Shown: positions 27,515-36,800, counted from the stretch's first letter. The stretch: 64,000 nt of DNA from Mannheimia varigena (GCF_013377235.1 NZ_CP016226.1:2046001-2110000); one strand, 5' to 3'. Notes: a model not told the origin generated them from the letters alone. Numbers and translations are program-made.

Positions 27515-28204
27515 ATGAAACAGAAAAAACTATTCTCTATTATTGTCGCTGCTGTATTAGCAGCTATTTTTCTATTTTTTATTTTTTCAGATAAAAAAGA
27601 TCAGCCGAATATAACACAGCCAAGCTCTCAATCTTCTTCGTTGGGCGATTATGATGTGAAGATGAAAAATGATCGCTTAAAGCAAAATATTGTGGGAACT
27701 GATTATTACACTTTAGCTCTTTCGTGGTCTCCAGCGTTTTGTCAAAAGCAGAGACGGAATAATAACGGCAAAATTCCGCAACATTTGAAATATCAGTGTG
27801 ATGGGGAGAAAAAATTTGGTTGGGTAATTCACGGCTTATGGCCACAGAGTGAAAATGCCCGTCGCATTGAAGATCACCCTCGTTATTGTCAAGGGGATTT
27901 GCCAAGAGTAGAAGAAGACACTATCAAAAAATATTTACCAGAATCGCCAGGAGCGACCTTGTTACAAGGTGAGTGGGAAAAACACGGGGCTTGTGCGTTT
28001 AATCAAGCTGAGGCTTATTTTGCTAAGCAAAAATCACTTTTTAATGAACTGACATTGCCTGATGTTGATATGCCAAAATCTGAGCTATTTAAATGGGTAA
28101 GAGCGAATAATCCGCAGCTTAAAGGTGTTTATTTAGGCGGTGGAAAGGATGAGCTTTATATCTGTTATGATAAATCTTGGCAGCCGATGGATTGTCCACG
28201 CTGA
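27515..28204 (+). CDS. Ribonuclease T2 family protein, membrane-anchored
   Basis: RNase T2 enzymes cut single-stranded RNA with little base preference, usually in the periplasm. The 229-residue protein has an N-terminal hydrophobic segment (residues 5-24) acting as signal or anchor, and both catalytic blocks, WVIHGLWPQ near 108-116 and EWEKHGAC near 154-161, with their histidines. The ATG at 27515 is used; a TTG at 27374 would prepend 47 residues through a USS-like region and is unlikely. The stop overlaps the sprT start (TGATG), so the two are coupled. Confidence 0.85.
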   Translation: MKQKKLFSIIVAAVLAAIFLFFIFSDKKDQPNITQPSSQSSSLGDYDVKMKNDRLKQNIVGTDYYTLALSWSPAFCQKQRRNNNGKIPQHLKYQCDGEKKFGWVIHGLWPQSENARRIEDHPRYCQGDLPRVEEDTIKKYLPESPGATLLQGEWEKHGACAFNQAEAYFAKQKSLFNELTLPDVDMPKSELFKWVRANNPQLKGVYLGGGKDELYICYDKSWQPMDCPR

Positions 28205-28692
28205 TGTCTGATTTTCGCCAACTTAAAATGCAGGTCCAACGCCAGCTAAAGCGTGATTTAGACCGTGCAAATAGTTATTTTAACAAAACTTTTTTTCCAC
28301 CAGCAGTGAATTATAATGTGCGCGGAGTAAAAGCCGGTGTTGCTTATTTAGAACGCAATGAAGTACGGTTCAATCCTGTGTTATTACAAGAAAACGGGCT
28401 GAAATTTATCAGCCAAGTTGTGCCACACGAGCTTGCTCATATTTTGGTTTATCAACACTTTGGGCGAGTTCGATCACATGGCAAAGAGTGGAAAATGATG
28501 ATGGAAACTGTGTTTGGTGTGCCAGCAGAAATTTATCACTGTTTTGATACACAAAATGTGCAACAACAATTTACTTACCAATGCAGTTGCCAAACCCATC
28601 AACTCTCTATCCGCAGACACAATGCCGTAATGCGCGATAAACGAAGCTATATTTGTCGTTTATGTAAAACGCCACTTCATTTTGTGGAGTAA
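28204..28692 (+). CDS. sprT: SprT family zinc metalloprotease-like protein
   Basis: SprT proteins share the zinc-binding HExxH helix of the SPRTN/SprT family; the bacterial role is unclear. The 162-residue protein has PHELAHILVYQHFG near 71-84, with the His-Glu-His set, and a C-terminal zinc ribbon with CSC and CRLC pairs. The ATG at 28204 overlaps the RNase T2 stop by one base. E. coli SprT is of similar size, and in enterics the gene likewise neighbours a secreted nuclease (endA), which is an interesting parallel. Confidence 0.9.
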   Translation: MSDFRQLKMQVQRQLKRDLDRANSYFNKTFFPPAVNYNVRGVKAGVAYLERNEVRFNPVLLQENGLKFISQVVPHELAHILVYQHFGRVRSHGKEWKMMMETVFGVPAEIYHCFDTQNVQQQFTYQCSCQTHQLSIRRHNAVMRDKRSYICRLCKTPLHFVE

Positions 28693-28791
28693 AAGTTAAA
28701 ATAATGTTGCAATTTAGCTAGACTTTATTTTTTTACTCCCTACAATGCACTTTAGTATTCAATTTAAATTTTTCAATTTTCGGAGTATTTT

Positions 28792-30072
28792 ATGGAAACT
28801 ATTGTAATTGTCGGCGGAGGAGCTGGTGGCTTAGAGCTTGCAACCTACCTCGGTAATAAATTAGGTCGAAAACAAAAAGCGAAGGTTATTTTAATTGACC
28901 GCAACGCAACTCATTTATGGAAGCCATTATTGCACGAAGTGGCAACTGGCACACTTGATGAAGGGACTGATGCACTCAGTTATCGTGCTCACGCTAAAAA
29001 TCACGGTTTTGAGTTTCAACAAGGCACCCTTGTTGCGGTAGATAGAGAACAGAAATCTGTATCACTTGCGCCTATCTATAACGATAAAAATCAATTATTA
29101 GTTAAAGAACGTAACATTAGCTATGACAAATTAGTTATTGCAATCGGTAGTAAATCAAATGATTTTAATACAAAAGGGGTTACAGAGCATTGTGTTTTCT
29201 TAGACGGTTCAGAACAAGCAAAAGATTTCCAAAAACGAATGATGGAGCTATTCTTACGTTTTTCTCATAGCGAAAACAAAGATGTAAAAATTGCGATTGT
29301 AGGTGGAGGAGCAACAGGTATTGAACTTTCTGCGGAGCTTTATCATATTGTGAGAAACTTAAATTCTTATGGCTTTGGTAAATTAAACCGTGCCAGTCTA
29401 AAAGTTACTTTAATTGAAGCAGGTCCTCGTTTAATTCCTGCTTTGCCAGAAAAAATTTCTATTTCTGCTTTCCATGAATTGAAAAAAGCAGGCGTAGATG
29501 TGCGTTTAGGCACACAAATTGTTGAAGCCCGTGAAGATGGTTTAATGACCCGTTTAGGGGAGAAAATTGAAGCTGATATTATGGTGTGGGCTGCGGGTGT
29601 AAAAGCACCTGAAATGACGAATGAATTTGGCTTTGAAACAAATCGTTTAAACCAAATTGAAATTAAAGATACTTTACAGACAACCGTGGATGATTCTGTT
29701 TTTGTAATTGGGGATTGTGCAGCATTAATACAAGATGGAAAACCAATTCCTCCTCGAGCACAAGCAGCTCATCAAATGGCAACACAATGTGGTAAGAATA
29801 TTGTTGCTTTAATTCATGGTAAAGAGATGAAGCCATTTAAATTTAATGATAAAGGCTCATTACTTTCTTTCTCTAAGTTTGGCACGGTGGGGAATTTAAT
29901 GGGGAATTTGATGAGTGGTGACATGTTTATTGAAGGTAAAATTGCACGACTTGCTTATCTTTCGCTTTATCGAATGCATCAAGTTGCATTACATGGTTAT
30001 GTGAAAACAGGGTTAATTTTATTAGTCGGTCAGATTAACCGATTCCTGCGACCAATTATGAAATTACATTAA
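28792..30072 (+). CDS. ndh: Type II NADH dehydrogenase
   Basis: This single-subunit, non-proton-pumping enzyme passes electrons from NADH through FAD to quinone at the inner face of the membrane. The 426-residue protein has the FAD motif GGGAGGLELA near 8-17, the NADH motif GGGATGIELSAEL near 172-184, the second FAD motif VFVIGDCA near 303 and the AQAAHQMATQC quinone-side segment, plus a C-terminal amphipathic and hydrophobic region. It is followed by a strong terminator. Confidence 0.95.
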   Translation: METIVIVGGGAGGLELATYLGNKLGRKQKAKVILIDRNATHLWKPLLHEVATGTLDEGTDALSYRAHAKNHGFEFQQGTLVAVDREQKSVSLAPIYNDKNQLLVKERNISYDKLVIAIGSKSNDFNTKGVTEHCVFLDGSEQAKDFQKRMMELFLRFSHSENKDVKIAIVGGGATGIELSAELYHIVRNLNSYGFGKLNRASLKVTLIEAGPRLIPALPEKISISAFHELKKAGVDVRLGTQIVEAREDGLMTRLGEKIEADIMVWAAGVKAPEMTNEFGFETNRLNQIEIKDTLQTTVDDSVFVIGDCAALIQDGKPIPPRAQAAHQMATQCGKNIVALIHGKEMKPFKFNDKGSLLSFSKFGTVGNLMGNLMSGDMFIEGKIARLAYLSLYRMHQVALHGYVKTGLILLVGQINRFLRPIMKLH

Positions 30073-30076
30073 TCGT

Positions 30077-30104
30077 AAAAATCCGCATCATTTTGCGGAT
30101 TTTT
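30077..30104. terminator. Terminator of ndh (bidirectional)
   Basis: AAAAATCCGC and GCGGATTTTT form a 10-bp stem with an 8-base loop between the convergent ndh and the AfuA-like gene. Confidence 0.88.
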
Positions 30105-30114
30105 CTCTTGAATT

Positions 30115-30123
30115 ACAAGCGGT
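30115..30123 (+). repeat. USS after ndh
   Basis: A full ACAAGCGGT followed by CG and a T-rich stretch sits between the ndh terminator and the stop of the AfuA-like gene. Confidence 0.7.
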
Positions 30124-30149
30124 CGTTTTTAACTTGTATTTTGCAATGT

Positions 30150-31190
30150 TTATTTTGCTAGTTTAATTTCTGCTAACCACTTATCAATTAAACGTTTACC
30201 TTCTTCGCTTGAGCCAGCCTTTTTGTAATCAATTTCTACAAATTCAAGTGTATTAGCTTTGATCGATTGTGGTGCAACTTCTGCGTTTACATTAGTTGGG
30301 GTTTGGTAAACACCGTGTTTTTTCCAAGGAATTTCTTGGGTTTCTTTAGAAAGTACCCAATCCATAAAGAGCTTTGCATTGTCTAGGTTACGGGCATTTT
30401 TGATAATGCTTACCCCACCGAGTGCATAGCCTACTTTACCTTCTGGGATTATTGCCTCAACAGGCGCACCTTTTTCTTTCTCGGTTGCATAGCCGTGGAC
30501 AAAACCAACAGTAACTGCACTTTCACCGCGAGAGAGATTTGAGGTTACCAACGTGCTTTTCACATATTGTGAAATATTGTTATCTAGCTTTTTCAAGTAA
30601 TCAAAGGTTTTGTCTTCCCCCCAAAGAGTAGAAAGCGTAGTGATAAATGTATAAGTTGTACCTGAACTACGAGGATCTGGTATTTGCACTTCACTTTTTA
30701 AACGAGGATCTAATAAATCTTCCCATTTTTGGGGTGCCTCAATGCCTAGTTTGGCTAGCTTTTCTGTATTTATTCCTAAACCCAGCACTAGCATATAAGC
30801 GATAGAGGTAAATTTGCCCGGTTCGCTTTCTACTAATGATTTAAATTGCGGTAAAATTTCAGCTTGCAATGGAGAGCGGTATGCCTCTAATAAGCCTAAA
30901 TCGCCCGCTTGGAAGTGGGGCTCAATTGTTCCACCATACCAAATATCCGCTTGTGGGTTGGAAGATTCTGCTTTTAATTTTCCTAAAATTGTGCCTGTAC
31001 CACCGTGAATAAATTGGGCATCTACATTGTATTTTTGTGAAAACTGTTTAGTCATATCTTCACAAACATTGTTTTGTACTGTGCAGTAAATAGTTAAACG
31101 CCCTTCTGCTTTTGCATCTGTTGTAGTAAATAAGCTCGTTGCAAATAATAAGCTAGAGATTAATAATTTTGTCACTTTCAATTCCTTCAA
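30150..31190 (-). CDS. AfuA-like periplasmic solute-binding protein
   Basis: This 346-residue ABC importer binding protein has a signal peptide ending near TTDAKA, then the type-II fold start GRLTIYCTVQNNVC and family markers ADIWYGGTIEPHFQAG, IPDPRSSGTTYTF and GVSIIKNARN. It resembles the AfuA proteins of Haemophilus and Actinobacillus, first called ferric-binding and later shown to bind sugar phosphates such as glucose-6-phosphate. No permease or ATPase gene is adjacent, so its partners must be elsewhere. The ligand is not certain; an iron- or phosphonate-type ligand cannot be excluded. Confidence 0.8.
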   Translation of the reverse strand: MKELKVTKLLISSLLFATSLFTTTDAKAEGRLTIYCTVQNNVCEDMTKQFSQKYNVDAQFIHGGTGTILGKLKAESSNPQADIWYGGTIEPHFQAGDLGLLEAYRSPLQAEILPQFKSLVESEPGKFTSIAYMLVLGLGINTEKLAKLGIEAPQKWEDLLDPRLKSEVQIPDPRSSGTTYTFITTLSTLWGEDKTFDYLKKLDNNISQYVKSTLVTSNLSRGESAVTVGFVHGYATEKEKGAPVEAIIPEGKVGYALGGVSIIKNARNLDNAKLFMDWVLSKETQEIPWKKHGVYQTPTNVNAEVAPQSIKANTLEFVEIDYKKAGSSEEGKRLIDKWLAEIKLAK

Positions 31191-31256
31191 AAAAACGCTA
31201 ATAGGAAAAATTATGGAGAGGGAAGTCTAGCATTTCAGAGGAATGCTTGAAAGTAA

Positions 31257-31270
31257 TTAATCACGATTAA
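31257..31270. promoter_or_regulatory. Operator-like palindrome TTAATCACGATTAA
   Basis: A 14-base palindrome in the divergent region between the AfuA-like gene and azlC. Another TTAATC half-site lies at about 31280. The regulator is unknown. Confidence 0.35.
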
Positions 31271-31332
31271 ACCTGCTGATTTAATCTATTATTTCAATGA
31301 CCCTCCGCTATCTGTAAATTTTTAAAGAAATA

Positions 31333-31348
31333 TAATCACTTGTGATTA
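31333..31348. promoter_or_regulatory. Operator-like palindrome TAATCACTTGTGATTA
   Basis: A perfect 7-bp inverted repeat with a 2-base spacer, 62 bases before azlC. It shares the AATCAC/GATTA element with the upstream palindrome, suggesting one dimeric regulator. An Lrp- or AsnC-type regulator would be sensible for an amino acid exporter but is only a guess. Confidence 0.4.
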
Positions 31349-31409
31349 CTTGCTATTTTATAAAAAAGAGGAATAATAAATGTATTGTTTTAAATGTTAA
31401 ATTTTAGTT

Positions 31410-32108
31410 ATGAAAAATAGTTGGAAGGAAGCGCTTAAATTGACTACCCCCATCTTTATGGGATACTTTGCTGCTGGTGTTGCTTACGGAATGCTGGCAA
31501 CTAATGCAGGCATGCCTGCTTGGTTTACGATTGTGATGAGTTTCACCGTGATTTCAGGTACAGCGCAATATGCTGCGATTCCCTTTTTTGTTTCAGGGGC
31601 GGGAGCAATTTCTGTTTTTCTCAGTACGCTTTTAATGAGCTTGCGCTTTAGCTTTTATACCCTCAATATGATAGAACATAAGCCTAAATCACGTTTCAAA
31701 GGGCTTGTTTCAATTGCTGGTTTAACTGACGAAGGGTTTGCGGTTTTATCAACTTTATCAAAAGAGCAGCGTGAGTCATTTATCTTTAAAGTGGCAGTGT
31801 TGTGTGTTACTTATTGGACTTTCTCAACAATTGTAGGTGTGTTATTGGGGGATTCGGTGGCAAATTACATTCCTCATTTAGATTTTGCATTACCTTGCTT
31901 ATTTGCAATTCTTGCCTATGAGCAGTATAAAAATCAAAAACAGTGGAAGCCTGTTGTGATCGCTTTGATTGGCTTCCTACTCGCTCTCCAAATCACTGAA
32001 ACTAGCGTGTTATTAGTGGCTATTTTAATTGCGATAGTGATTGTTACTTTTTTACCGAAATCTTTTACAAAAACAGAGCACAAAGGAGCAGAGAATGAAC
32101 ACCAATGA
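31410..32108 (+). CDS. azlC: AzlC-family branched-chain amino acid exporter, large subunit
   Basis: AzlC proteins with AzlD form inner-membrane exporters of branched-chain amino acids (YgaZH in E. coli, for valine). The 232-residue protein has about six to seven hydrophobic segments and the family starts with GYFAAGVAYGMLATNAG near 19-35 and SGTAQYAAIPFF near 49-60. It overlaps azlD by 14 bases, indicating coupled translation. It is divergent from the AfuA-like gene, with two palindromes between. Confidence 0.88.
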   Translation: MKNSWKEALKLTTPIFMGYFAAGVAYGMLATNAGMPAWFTIVMSFTVISGTAQYAAIPFFVSGAGAISVFLSTLLMSLRFSFYTLNMIEHKPKSRFKGLVSIAGLTDEGFAVLSTLSKEQRESFIFKVAVLCVTYWTFSTIVGVLLGDSVANYIPHLDFALPCLFAILAYEQYKNQKQWKPVVIALIGFLLALQITETSVLLVAILIAIVIVTFLPKSFTKTEHKGAENEHQ

Positions 32109-32421
32109 TATTTTAATTATGTTTGTTGCCCTTGTTCTTGGCACGCAGCTTTGTCGTTTTTTACCCGAATTTCTTCCCCAAAAGGTGCTATCTTCTCCCA
32201 TTTTGCAAAAATTAAATAAAATGCTACCGCTTGTGATTATGCTTTTGCTACTTTTTACAAGTCTGACATTTCCGAAAAGTGGAGAAGGGTTCAATCTATT
32301 ATTTGCTCAGCTTTTTGCGTTGATTTGTGTAATAGGTAGCTATATTTGGCTAAAGAACACTTTTTTAAGTGTGATATTAGGGATTTTAGGTGTGAATCTG
32401 TTTTTGTCGTTTTTAAGTTAA
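32095..32421 (+). CDS. azlD: AzlD-family exporter small subunit
   Basis: The partner of AzlC: a 108-residue protein with four hydrophobic segments, the conserved TQLCRFLPEFLP segment near 19-30 and a central LPLVIMLLLLFTSL helix. The start at 32095 is preferred because AAAGGAG lies 8 bases before it; an upstream ATG at 32041 would sit deep inside azlC. The operon ends at a terminator made from two USS copies. Confidence 0.87.
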   Translation: MNTNDILIMFVALVLGTQLCRFLPEFLPQKVLSSPILQKLNKMLPLVIMLLLLFTSLTFPKSGEGFNLLFAQLFALICVIGSYIWLKNTFLSVILGILGVNLFLSFLS

Positions 32422-32444
32422 GTACAGATTTTTGAGAAAACAAA

Positions 32445-32481
32445 ACCGCTTGTAACTGATAATTGCAAGCGGTCTTTTTTT
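32445..32481. terminator. USS-based terminator after azlCD
   Basis: ACCGCTTG (32445-32452) pairs with CAAGCGGT (32466-32473), followed by CTTTTTTT. It lies between the convergent azlD and AzgA-type genes. Confidence 0.8.
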
Positions 32482-32497
32482 ACTATTTTTTCACAAA

Positions 32498-33799
32498 TTA
32501 GATGGCTAAATCAAACGCATAAAATGCGAGTAGAATAATCGCAATAATTACGGTACCGAGGTTTAGTTTTTTTACTTCGCCTGAAATTAATCGACCGATA
32601 ACGAGTGTTGCAAAACCTAGCATAATACCTGTGACGATGTTTGCGGTTAGTACGATAAATACCGCACATACAAGACCGGCCATTGCACCAACGAAATCGC
32701 TAAAATCTAATCTTGAAACATTGCTCAACATTAATAAACCAACATACATTAACGCTGGAGCAGTAGCATAACTTGGTACTAAGAATGCAAGGGGTTGGAA
32801 GAACAACATGAATAAGAAGCCTATACCAACAACTACTGCTGTTAAACCTGTTTTACCGCCAACCGCTGTACCTGCTGCTGATTCAATATAAACCGCTGCT
32901 GGGGCTGTACCGAATAAGCCTGATAAAATTGACCCAAAAGAGTCAGAAGTTAAGGCTTTATCACCGTTGATGATTTGCCCGTCTTTATCTAATAAATTAG
33001 CCTGACCTGCTACAGCACGAATTGTGCCTGTGGCATCAAAAATTGCGGTCATCACTAACGCAAATACGACAGGTAAAATGGCGGTATTTAATGCCCCCAT
33101 AATATCAAGACTTAAAAACAGTGAATTTTCTCCAAAGCTTGGCATTTTGAAAAAGCCTGCGTATTTTACGTTCGGATCAAAAATTAGCCCAACAATGGTA
33201 ATTGCAATGATTACCCATAAAATACTGCCTTTTATTTTCAGCTTTTCTAATCCGATAATAGCAGCTAAACCAATTAAAGACATTAATACGGGGAATGAGG
33301 TAAAATCGCCTAATTTTACCGGGATATCCATACCGCTGTTTACGACTAATTTTACGTTGGTTGCTGCAATAATGAGTAGGAATAAACCGATACCGATACC
33401 GGCACCGTGTGCAATGCTGCTTGGTAAATTACGCAAAATCCAAGTGCGGATACCTGTTGCAGAAATAATGGTAAACACTACGCCCATTAAGAAAATTGCC
33501 CCTAGAGCAACAGGAACAGAAACTTGTTGCCCCAGCACTAAGCTAAAGGCGGTAAAAGCAGTTAGAGAAATTGCACAACCAATCGCCATTGGTGCGTTTG
33601 CCCATAAGCCAATTAAAATTGAACCTAAACCCGAAACTAAACAGGTAGCAATAAATACGGATTCAGCAGGGAAACCTGCTTGGCTTAACATTCCCGGCAC
33701 GACAATAACGGAATACACCATTGCGAGAAAAGTGGTTAAACCTGCGATCACTTCTTGACGAACGTTTGAACCACGTTCTTCAAATTTAAACAAGGACAT
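32498..33799 (-). CDS. AzgA-type purine (adenine/guanine/hypoxanthine) permease
   Basis: This 433-residue H+-coupled purine importer belongs to the NCS2/AzgA branch (PurP and GhxP types in E. coli). It has about 12-14 hydrophobic segments and the family markers GLTTFLAMVYSVIVVP near 20-35 and a substrate-site region with TAIFDATGTIRAVAGQA near 260 and SESAAGTA-like ESAAGTAVGGKTGLTAVV near 305. The start at 33799 (MSLFKFEERGS) has GAGG before it; a longer frame to 33877 would cross the PurR box. Single-gene unit. Confidence 0.9.
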   Translation of the reverse strand: MSLFKFEERGSNVRQEVIAGLTTFLAMVYSVIVVPGMLSQAGFPAESVFIATCLVSGLGSILIGLWANAPMAIGCAISLTAFTAFSLVLGQQVSVPVALGAIFLMGVVFTIISATGIRTWILRNLPSSIAHGAGIGIGLFLLIIAATNVKLVVNSGMDIPVKLGDFTSFPVLMSLIGLAAIIGLEKLKIKGSILWVIIAITIVGLIFDPNVKYAGFFKMPSFGENSLFLSLDIMGALNTAILPVVFALVMTAIFDATGTIRAVAGQANLLDKDGQIINGDKALTSDSFGSILSGLFGTAPAAVYIESAAGTAVGGKTGLTAVVVGIGFLFMLFFQPLAFLVPSYATAPALMYVGLLMLSNVSRLDFSDFVGAMAGLVCAVFIVLTANIVTGIMLGFATLVIGRLISGEVKKLNLGTVIIAIILLAFYAFDLAI

Positions 33800-33871
33800 A
33801 AAAACCTCAAAGAAAAAAGATAAATAGAAAGGAAAATTTTGTGGGCGAATTCTACAGAAATTTAAATTAAT

Positions 33872-33887
33872 TGGCAAACGTTTGCGT
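33872..33887 (-). promoter_or_regulatory. PurR operator upstream of the purine permease
   Basis: On the minus strand ACGCAAACGTTTGCCA fits the PurR consensus ANGCAANCGNTTNCNT at all but the last base; the core GCAAACGTTTGC is a perfect palindrome. It lies about 75 bases before the permease ATG, so repression by guanine or hypoxanthine through PurR is likely. Confidence 0.8.
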
Positions 33888-33899
33888 GAGAAGTAAAAG

Positions 33900-33924
33900 A
33901 AAAGCAGGAAATAATCCTGCTTTT
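33900..33924 (-). terminator. Terminator of the yajC-secD-secF operon
   Basis: AAAAGCAGGA and TCCTGCTTTT form a 10-bp stem with loop ATAAT or its complement; T-rich tail follows on the minus strand. Confidence 0.85.
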
Positions 33925-33937
33925 ATCTTATCGTTAA

Positions 33938-34912
33938 TTAGTAATCAATAAAGGCTTCTTGATCTGCCCCTTCTTTTTCAACCTTAGTCTGAACCATATG
34001 TTCACGTTTCAAACCAAGTTGTAGAGCCACACCGATCGCAATATAAATTGATGAATAAGTACCAAAACCAATACCAATTAATAATGCAAGCGAGAAGCTA
34101 TGAAGCGTTGGGCCACCTAAATAGAATAGGGCTAATACTACAAAGAGTGTAGTAACAGAGGTCATTAAGGTACGAGAAAGGGTTTGACTCAATGAAATAT
34201 CCACTACTTCAGTTGAACTTAAACGACGAATTTTTGAGAAGTTTTCTCGCACACGGTCGAACACAACGATGGAGTCGTTTAGTGAGTAACCCACTACCGA
34301 TAAAATTGCCGCCACAAATGTGAGATCTAGCTCGATCTGTAAGAAAGAGAATACTCCAAGCGTAACCAAAACGTCGTGGAATAAGGCTGTAATACCGCCT
34401 ACAGCTAAACGCCATTCAAATCGTGTTCCCACATAAATGAGTAGCATTGCAAGAGTAGCAAGGGTGGCATAAATTGCGCCTTGTGTAAGCTCTTCCCCTA
34501 CATTAGGGCCTACAAACTCAATACTTTTAATAGTTGCATTTGGATCTAATTTTTGATGGATTATATCTATCACTTTATTTCCAACGCCCATATCGCCAGC
34601 ATTGGCAGACAAGCGGATCATTAAATCTTTTTGGCTGCCAGTGGTCTGTACTAATGCACTACCATAGCCACTATTTTCAAGTTCGCTACGTAGCTTTGGT
34701 AAATCTGCCGGTTGAGAAAACTGAGTTTCAATTACCGTACCGCCTGTGAAATCTAAGCCCCAGTTAAATCCTTTCGTTGCAATAATGAAAATACATAATG
34801 CAGAGATAATAATAGAAAAGATGAAACCGAAGTAACGGTATTTCATAAACGGAATTAACTTATAAGGCAGTTTGATGTCTGCTACATCTTGTTTTACATT
34901 TTCAATAGCCAT
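33938..34912 (-). CDS. secF: Protein translocase subunit SecF
   Basis: SecF works with SecD in the inner membrane, using the proton gradient to pull secreted proteins from SecYEG on the periplasmic side. The 324-residue protein has six membrane segments, the first near 29-47, a periplasmic domain with GLDFTGGTVIE near 52-62, and the second membrane block with YSLNDSIVVFDRVREN near 217-232. It starts 10 bases after secD, typical of the yajC-secD-secF order. Confidence 0.97.
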   Translation of the reverse strand: MAIENVKQDVADIKLPYKLIPFMKYRYFGFIFSIIISALCIFIIATKGFNWGLDFTGGTVIETQFSQPADLPKLRSELENSGYGSALVQTTGSQKDLMIRLSANAGDMGVGNKVIDIIHQKLDPNATIKSIEFVGPNVGEELTQGAIYATLATLAMLLIYVGTRFEWRLAVGGITALFHDVLVTLGVFSFLQIELDLTFVAAILSVVGYSLNDSIVVFDRVRENFSKIRRLSSTEVVDISLSQTLSRTLMTSVTTLFVVLALFYLGGPTLHSFSLALLIGIGFGTYSSIYIAIGVALQLGLKREHMVQTKVEKEGADQEAFIDY

Positions 34913-34922
34913 TTATTCCACC

Positions 34923-36764
34923 TTAAATCCAAAGTTTCTTCACGCGTTTACCGCCATATACCCAGTTTACAAGCATGCGGGTACCTGTAATTGCGGTAAA
35001 CATAGAAATAATTACCCCTAAAGCAAGCGTTACCGCAAAGCCTTTTACAGGACCTGTACCTACAGCATATAGCACAAGAGAGGTTAAAATGGTGGTGAGG
35101 TTCGAGTCAAAAATACTTGAGAATGCACCACTATAGCCTTCGTGAATAGCTTGTTGAATAGAGCGACCATTACGAATTTCTTCTTTAATACGCTCATAGA
35201 TCAACACGTTCGCATCTACCGACATACCCACTGCCAGTACAATACCCGCAATACCCGGCATTGTAAGTGTTGCCCCAATTAATGACATTAAGCCGATGGT
35301 TAAAATCATATTGGCAATAAGGGCAAGTGAAGCAAATATCCCAAACATTTTATAAAATGCTAAACAGAATAAAATGGTTAAGCCTAAGCCTAACATACTT
35401 GCTTCCATACCTTGTTTCACATTATCTGCACCAAGTGATGCCCCGATAGTACGTTCTTCCACAATCACGATTGGAGCAATTAATGCACCTGAACGTAGTA
35501 AAACAGCAAGATTTTGAGCTTCAGCCGGTGAGTTAATACCTGTGATTTGGAATTGGTTGCCTAAACGGGTTTGGATAGTTGCTACGTTAATTACTTCTTG
35601 GTGTTTTTCAAGAATGACTTTGCCGTTTGCATCTTTATGACCTGAATCTTTAAATTCGGTATAAAGGGTTGCCATTGGCTTTTTAATTGCCATTTTAGTG
35701 ATTTCGCCCATCATATCACCACCTTCAGCATCTAATTTGATACTTACTTGTGGCAAACCACGCTCATCTTTACCAGCAGTTGCATCAATAATATGCTCAC
35801 CACCTAAAGAAGGCTTACGGCGTAACACGACGGTTTCGCCATCACGAGTGTTCTGTACCTCAGAATCTGCGGGTACAATCCCTTTAGCTGCAGAGGCTAA
35901 ATTTGCTTCTGTATTCACCAAACGGAATTCAAGTGTTGCTGTTGCTCCTAAAAGCTCTTTTGCACGAGCGGTATCCTGCACGCCCGGTAATTCCACAACA
36001 ATGCGGTCAGCACCTTGACGCTGAATAGTTGGCTCTGAAACGCCTAATTCTTCTACACGTTTACGCAAAATTGAAAGATTCTGCTCAATTGCCATGCTGC
36101 GAGAATCAGAAAGAGCTTGCTCTGATGGCGTTAAAGTTACGTTATTATCTTTAACTAAAATATCAAGTGTTGGGTGAGAGCGACGAATTAAACGAACCGC
36201 ATTTTCAGCTGTCTCGTTATCAATAAATTCAATCTCAGTTGCAAAATTTTCGGCTTTTTTGACCGCTTTATATTGCAATTTTTCTTTGCGGAAATCATTA
36301 CGCAAGCTGTCTTGTAAGGTATCTTGCTGTTTAGCAAGAGCGGTGTTCATATCCACTTCCATTAAGAAACGAACACCACCAAGCAAGTCTAAGCCTCGTT
36401 TCATCGGGCTTCCGCCAATATCTGAGAGCCATTTTGGTGTTGCCGGTGCAAGGTTTAATGCAACAGAATAGTTATTACCCAATGCTTCAGAGATTTTTTC
36501 TTTGGCTGGAAGTTGTTGTTCAGTACTTTCTAAACGAACCAAGATCGAACCATTTTCTAACACGGCTGATTTTGGCTGAATGTTCATTAATGAAAGCGTA
36601 GATTGAACTTGAGTAAGGGTTTCTGGTGTGGCTTGTTGTCCACGAGTACCGGAAATTTGTACAGATGGATCATCGCCATATAAATTTGGAAGGGCATATA
36701 AAGCACCAATGGCGATCACGAAGATCACCATTAAATTCTTCCATAGAGGGAAACGGTTTAACAC
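34923..36764 (-). CDS. secD: Protein translocase subunit SecD
   Basis: SecD is the larger partner of SecF. The 613-residue protein (615 in E. coli) has an N-terminal membrane helix, a large periplasmic region with GLDLLGGVRFLMEVD near 122-136, and a C-terminal block of five helices with GLGLTILFCLAFY and VLAVGMSVDANVLIYERIKEE near 512-532, where the aspartate serves proton movement. Followed by secF and preceded by yajC in one operon. Confidence 0.97.
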   Translation of the reverse strand: MLNRFPLWKNLMVIFVIAIGALYALPNLYGDDPSVQISGTRGQQATPETLTQVQSTLSLMNIQPKSAVLENGSILVRLESTEQQLPAKEKISEALGNNYSVALNLAPATPKWLSDIGGSPMKRGLDLLGGVRFLMEVDMNTALAKQQDTLQDSLRNDFRKEKLQYKAVKKAENFATEIEFIDNETAENAVRLIRRSHPTLDILVKDNNVTLTPSEQALSDSRSMAIEQNLSILRKRVEELGVSEPTIQRQGADRIVVELPGVQDTARAKELLGATATLEFRLVNTEANLASAAKGIVPADSEVQNTRDGETVVLRRKPSLGGEHIIDATAGKDERGLPQVSIKLDAEGGDMMGEITKMAIKKPMATLYTEFKDSGHKDANGKVILEKHQEVINVATIQTRLGNQFQITGINSPAEAQNLAVLLRSGALIAPIVIVEERTIGASLGADNVKQGMEASMLGLGLTILFCLAFYKMFGIFASLALIANMILTIGLMSLIGATLTMPGIAGIVLAVGMSVDANVLIYERIKEEIRNGRSIQQAIHEGYSGAFSSIFDSNLTTILTSLVLYAVGTGPVKGFAVTLALGVIISMFTAITGTRMLVNWVYGGKRVKKLWI

Positions 36765-36800
36765 AATAAATCCCCAAATGTTAAGGTTTGATTAGAGGCA

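Noticed and set aside
33024..33758. 244-residue frame antisense to the purine permease
   Set aside because: Lies wholly over conserved membrane segments of the real gene.
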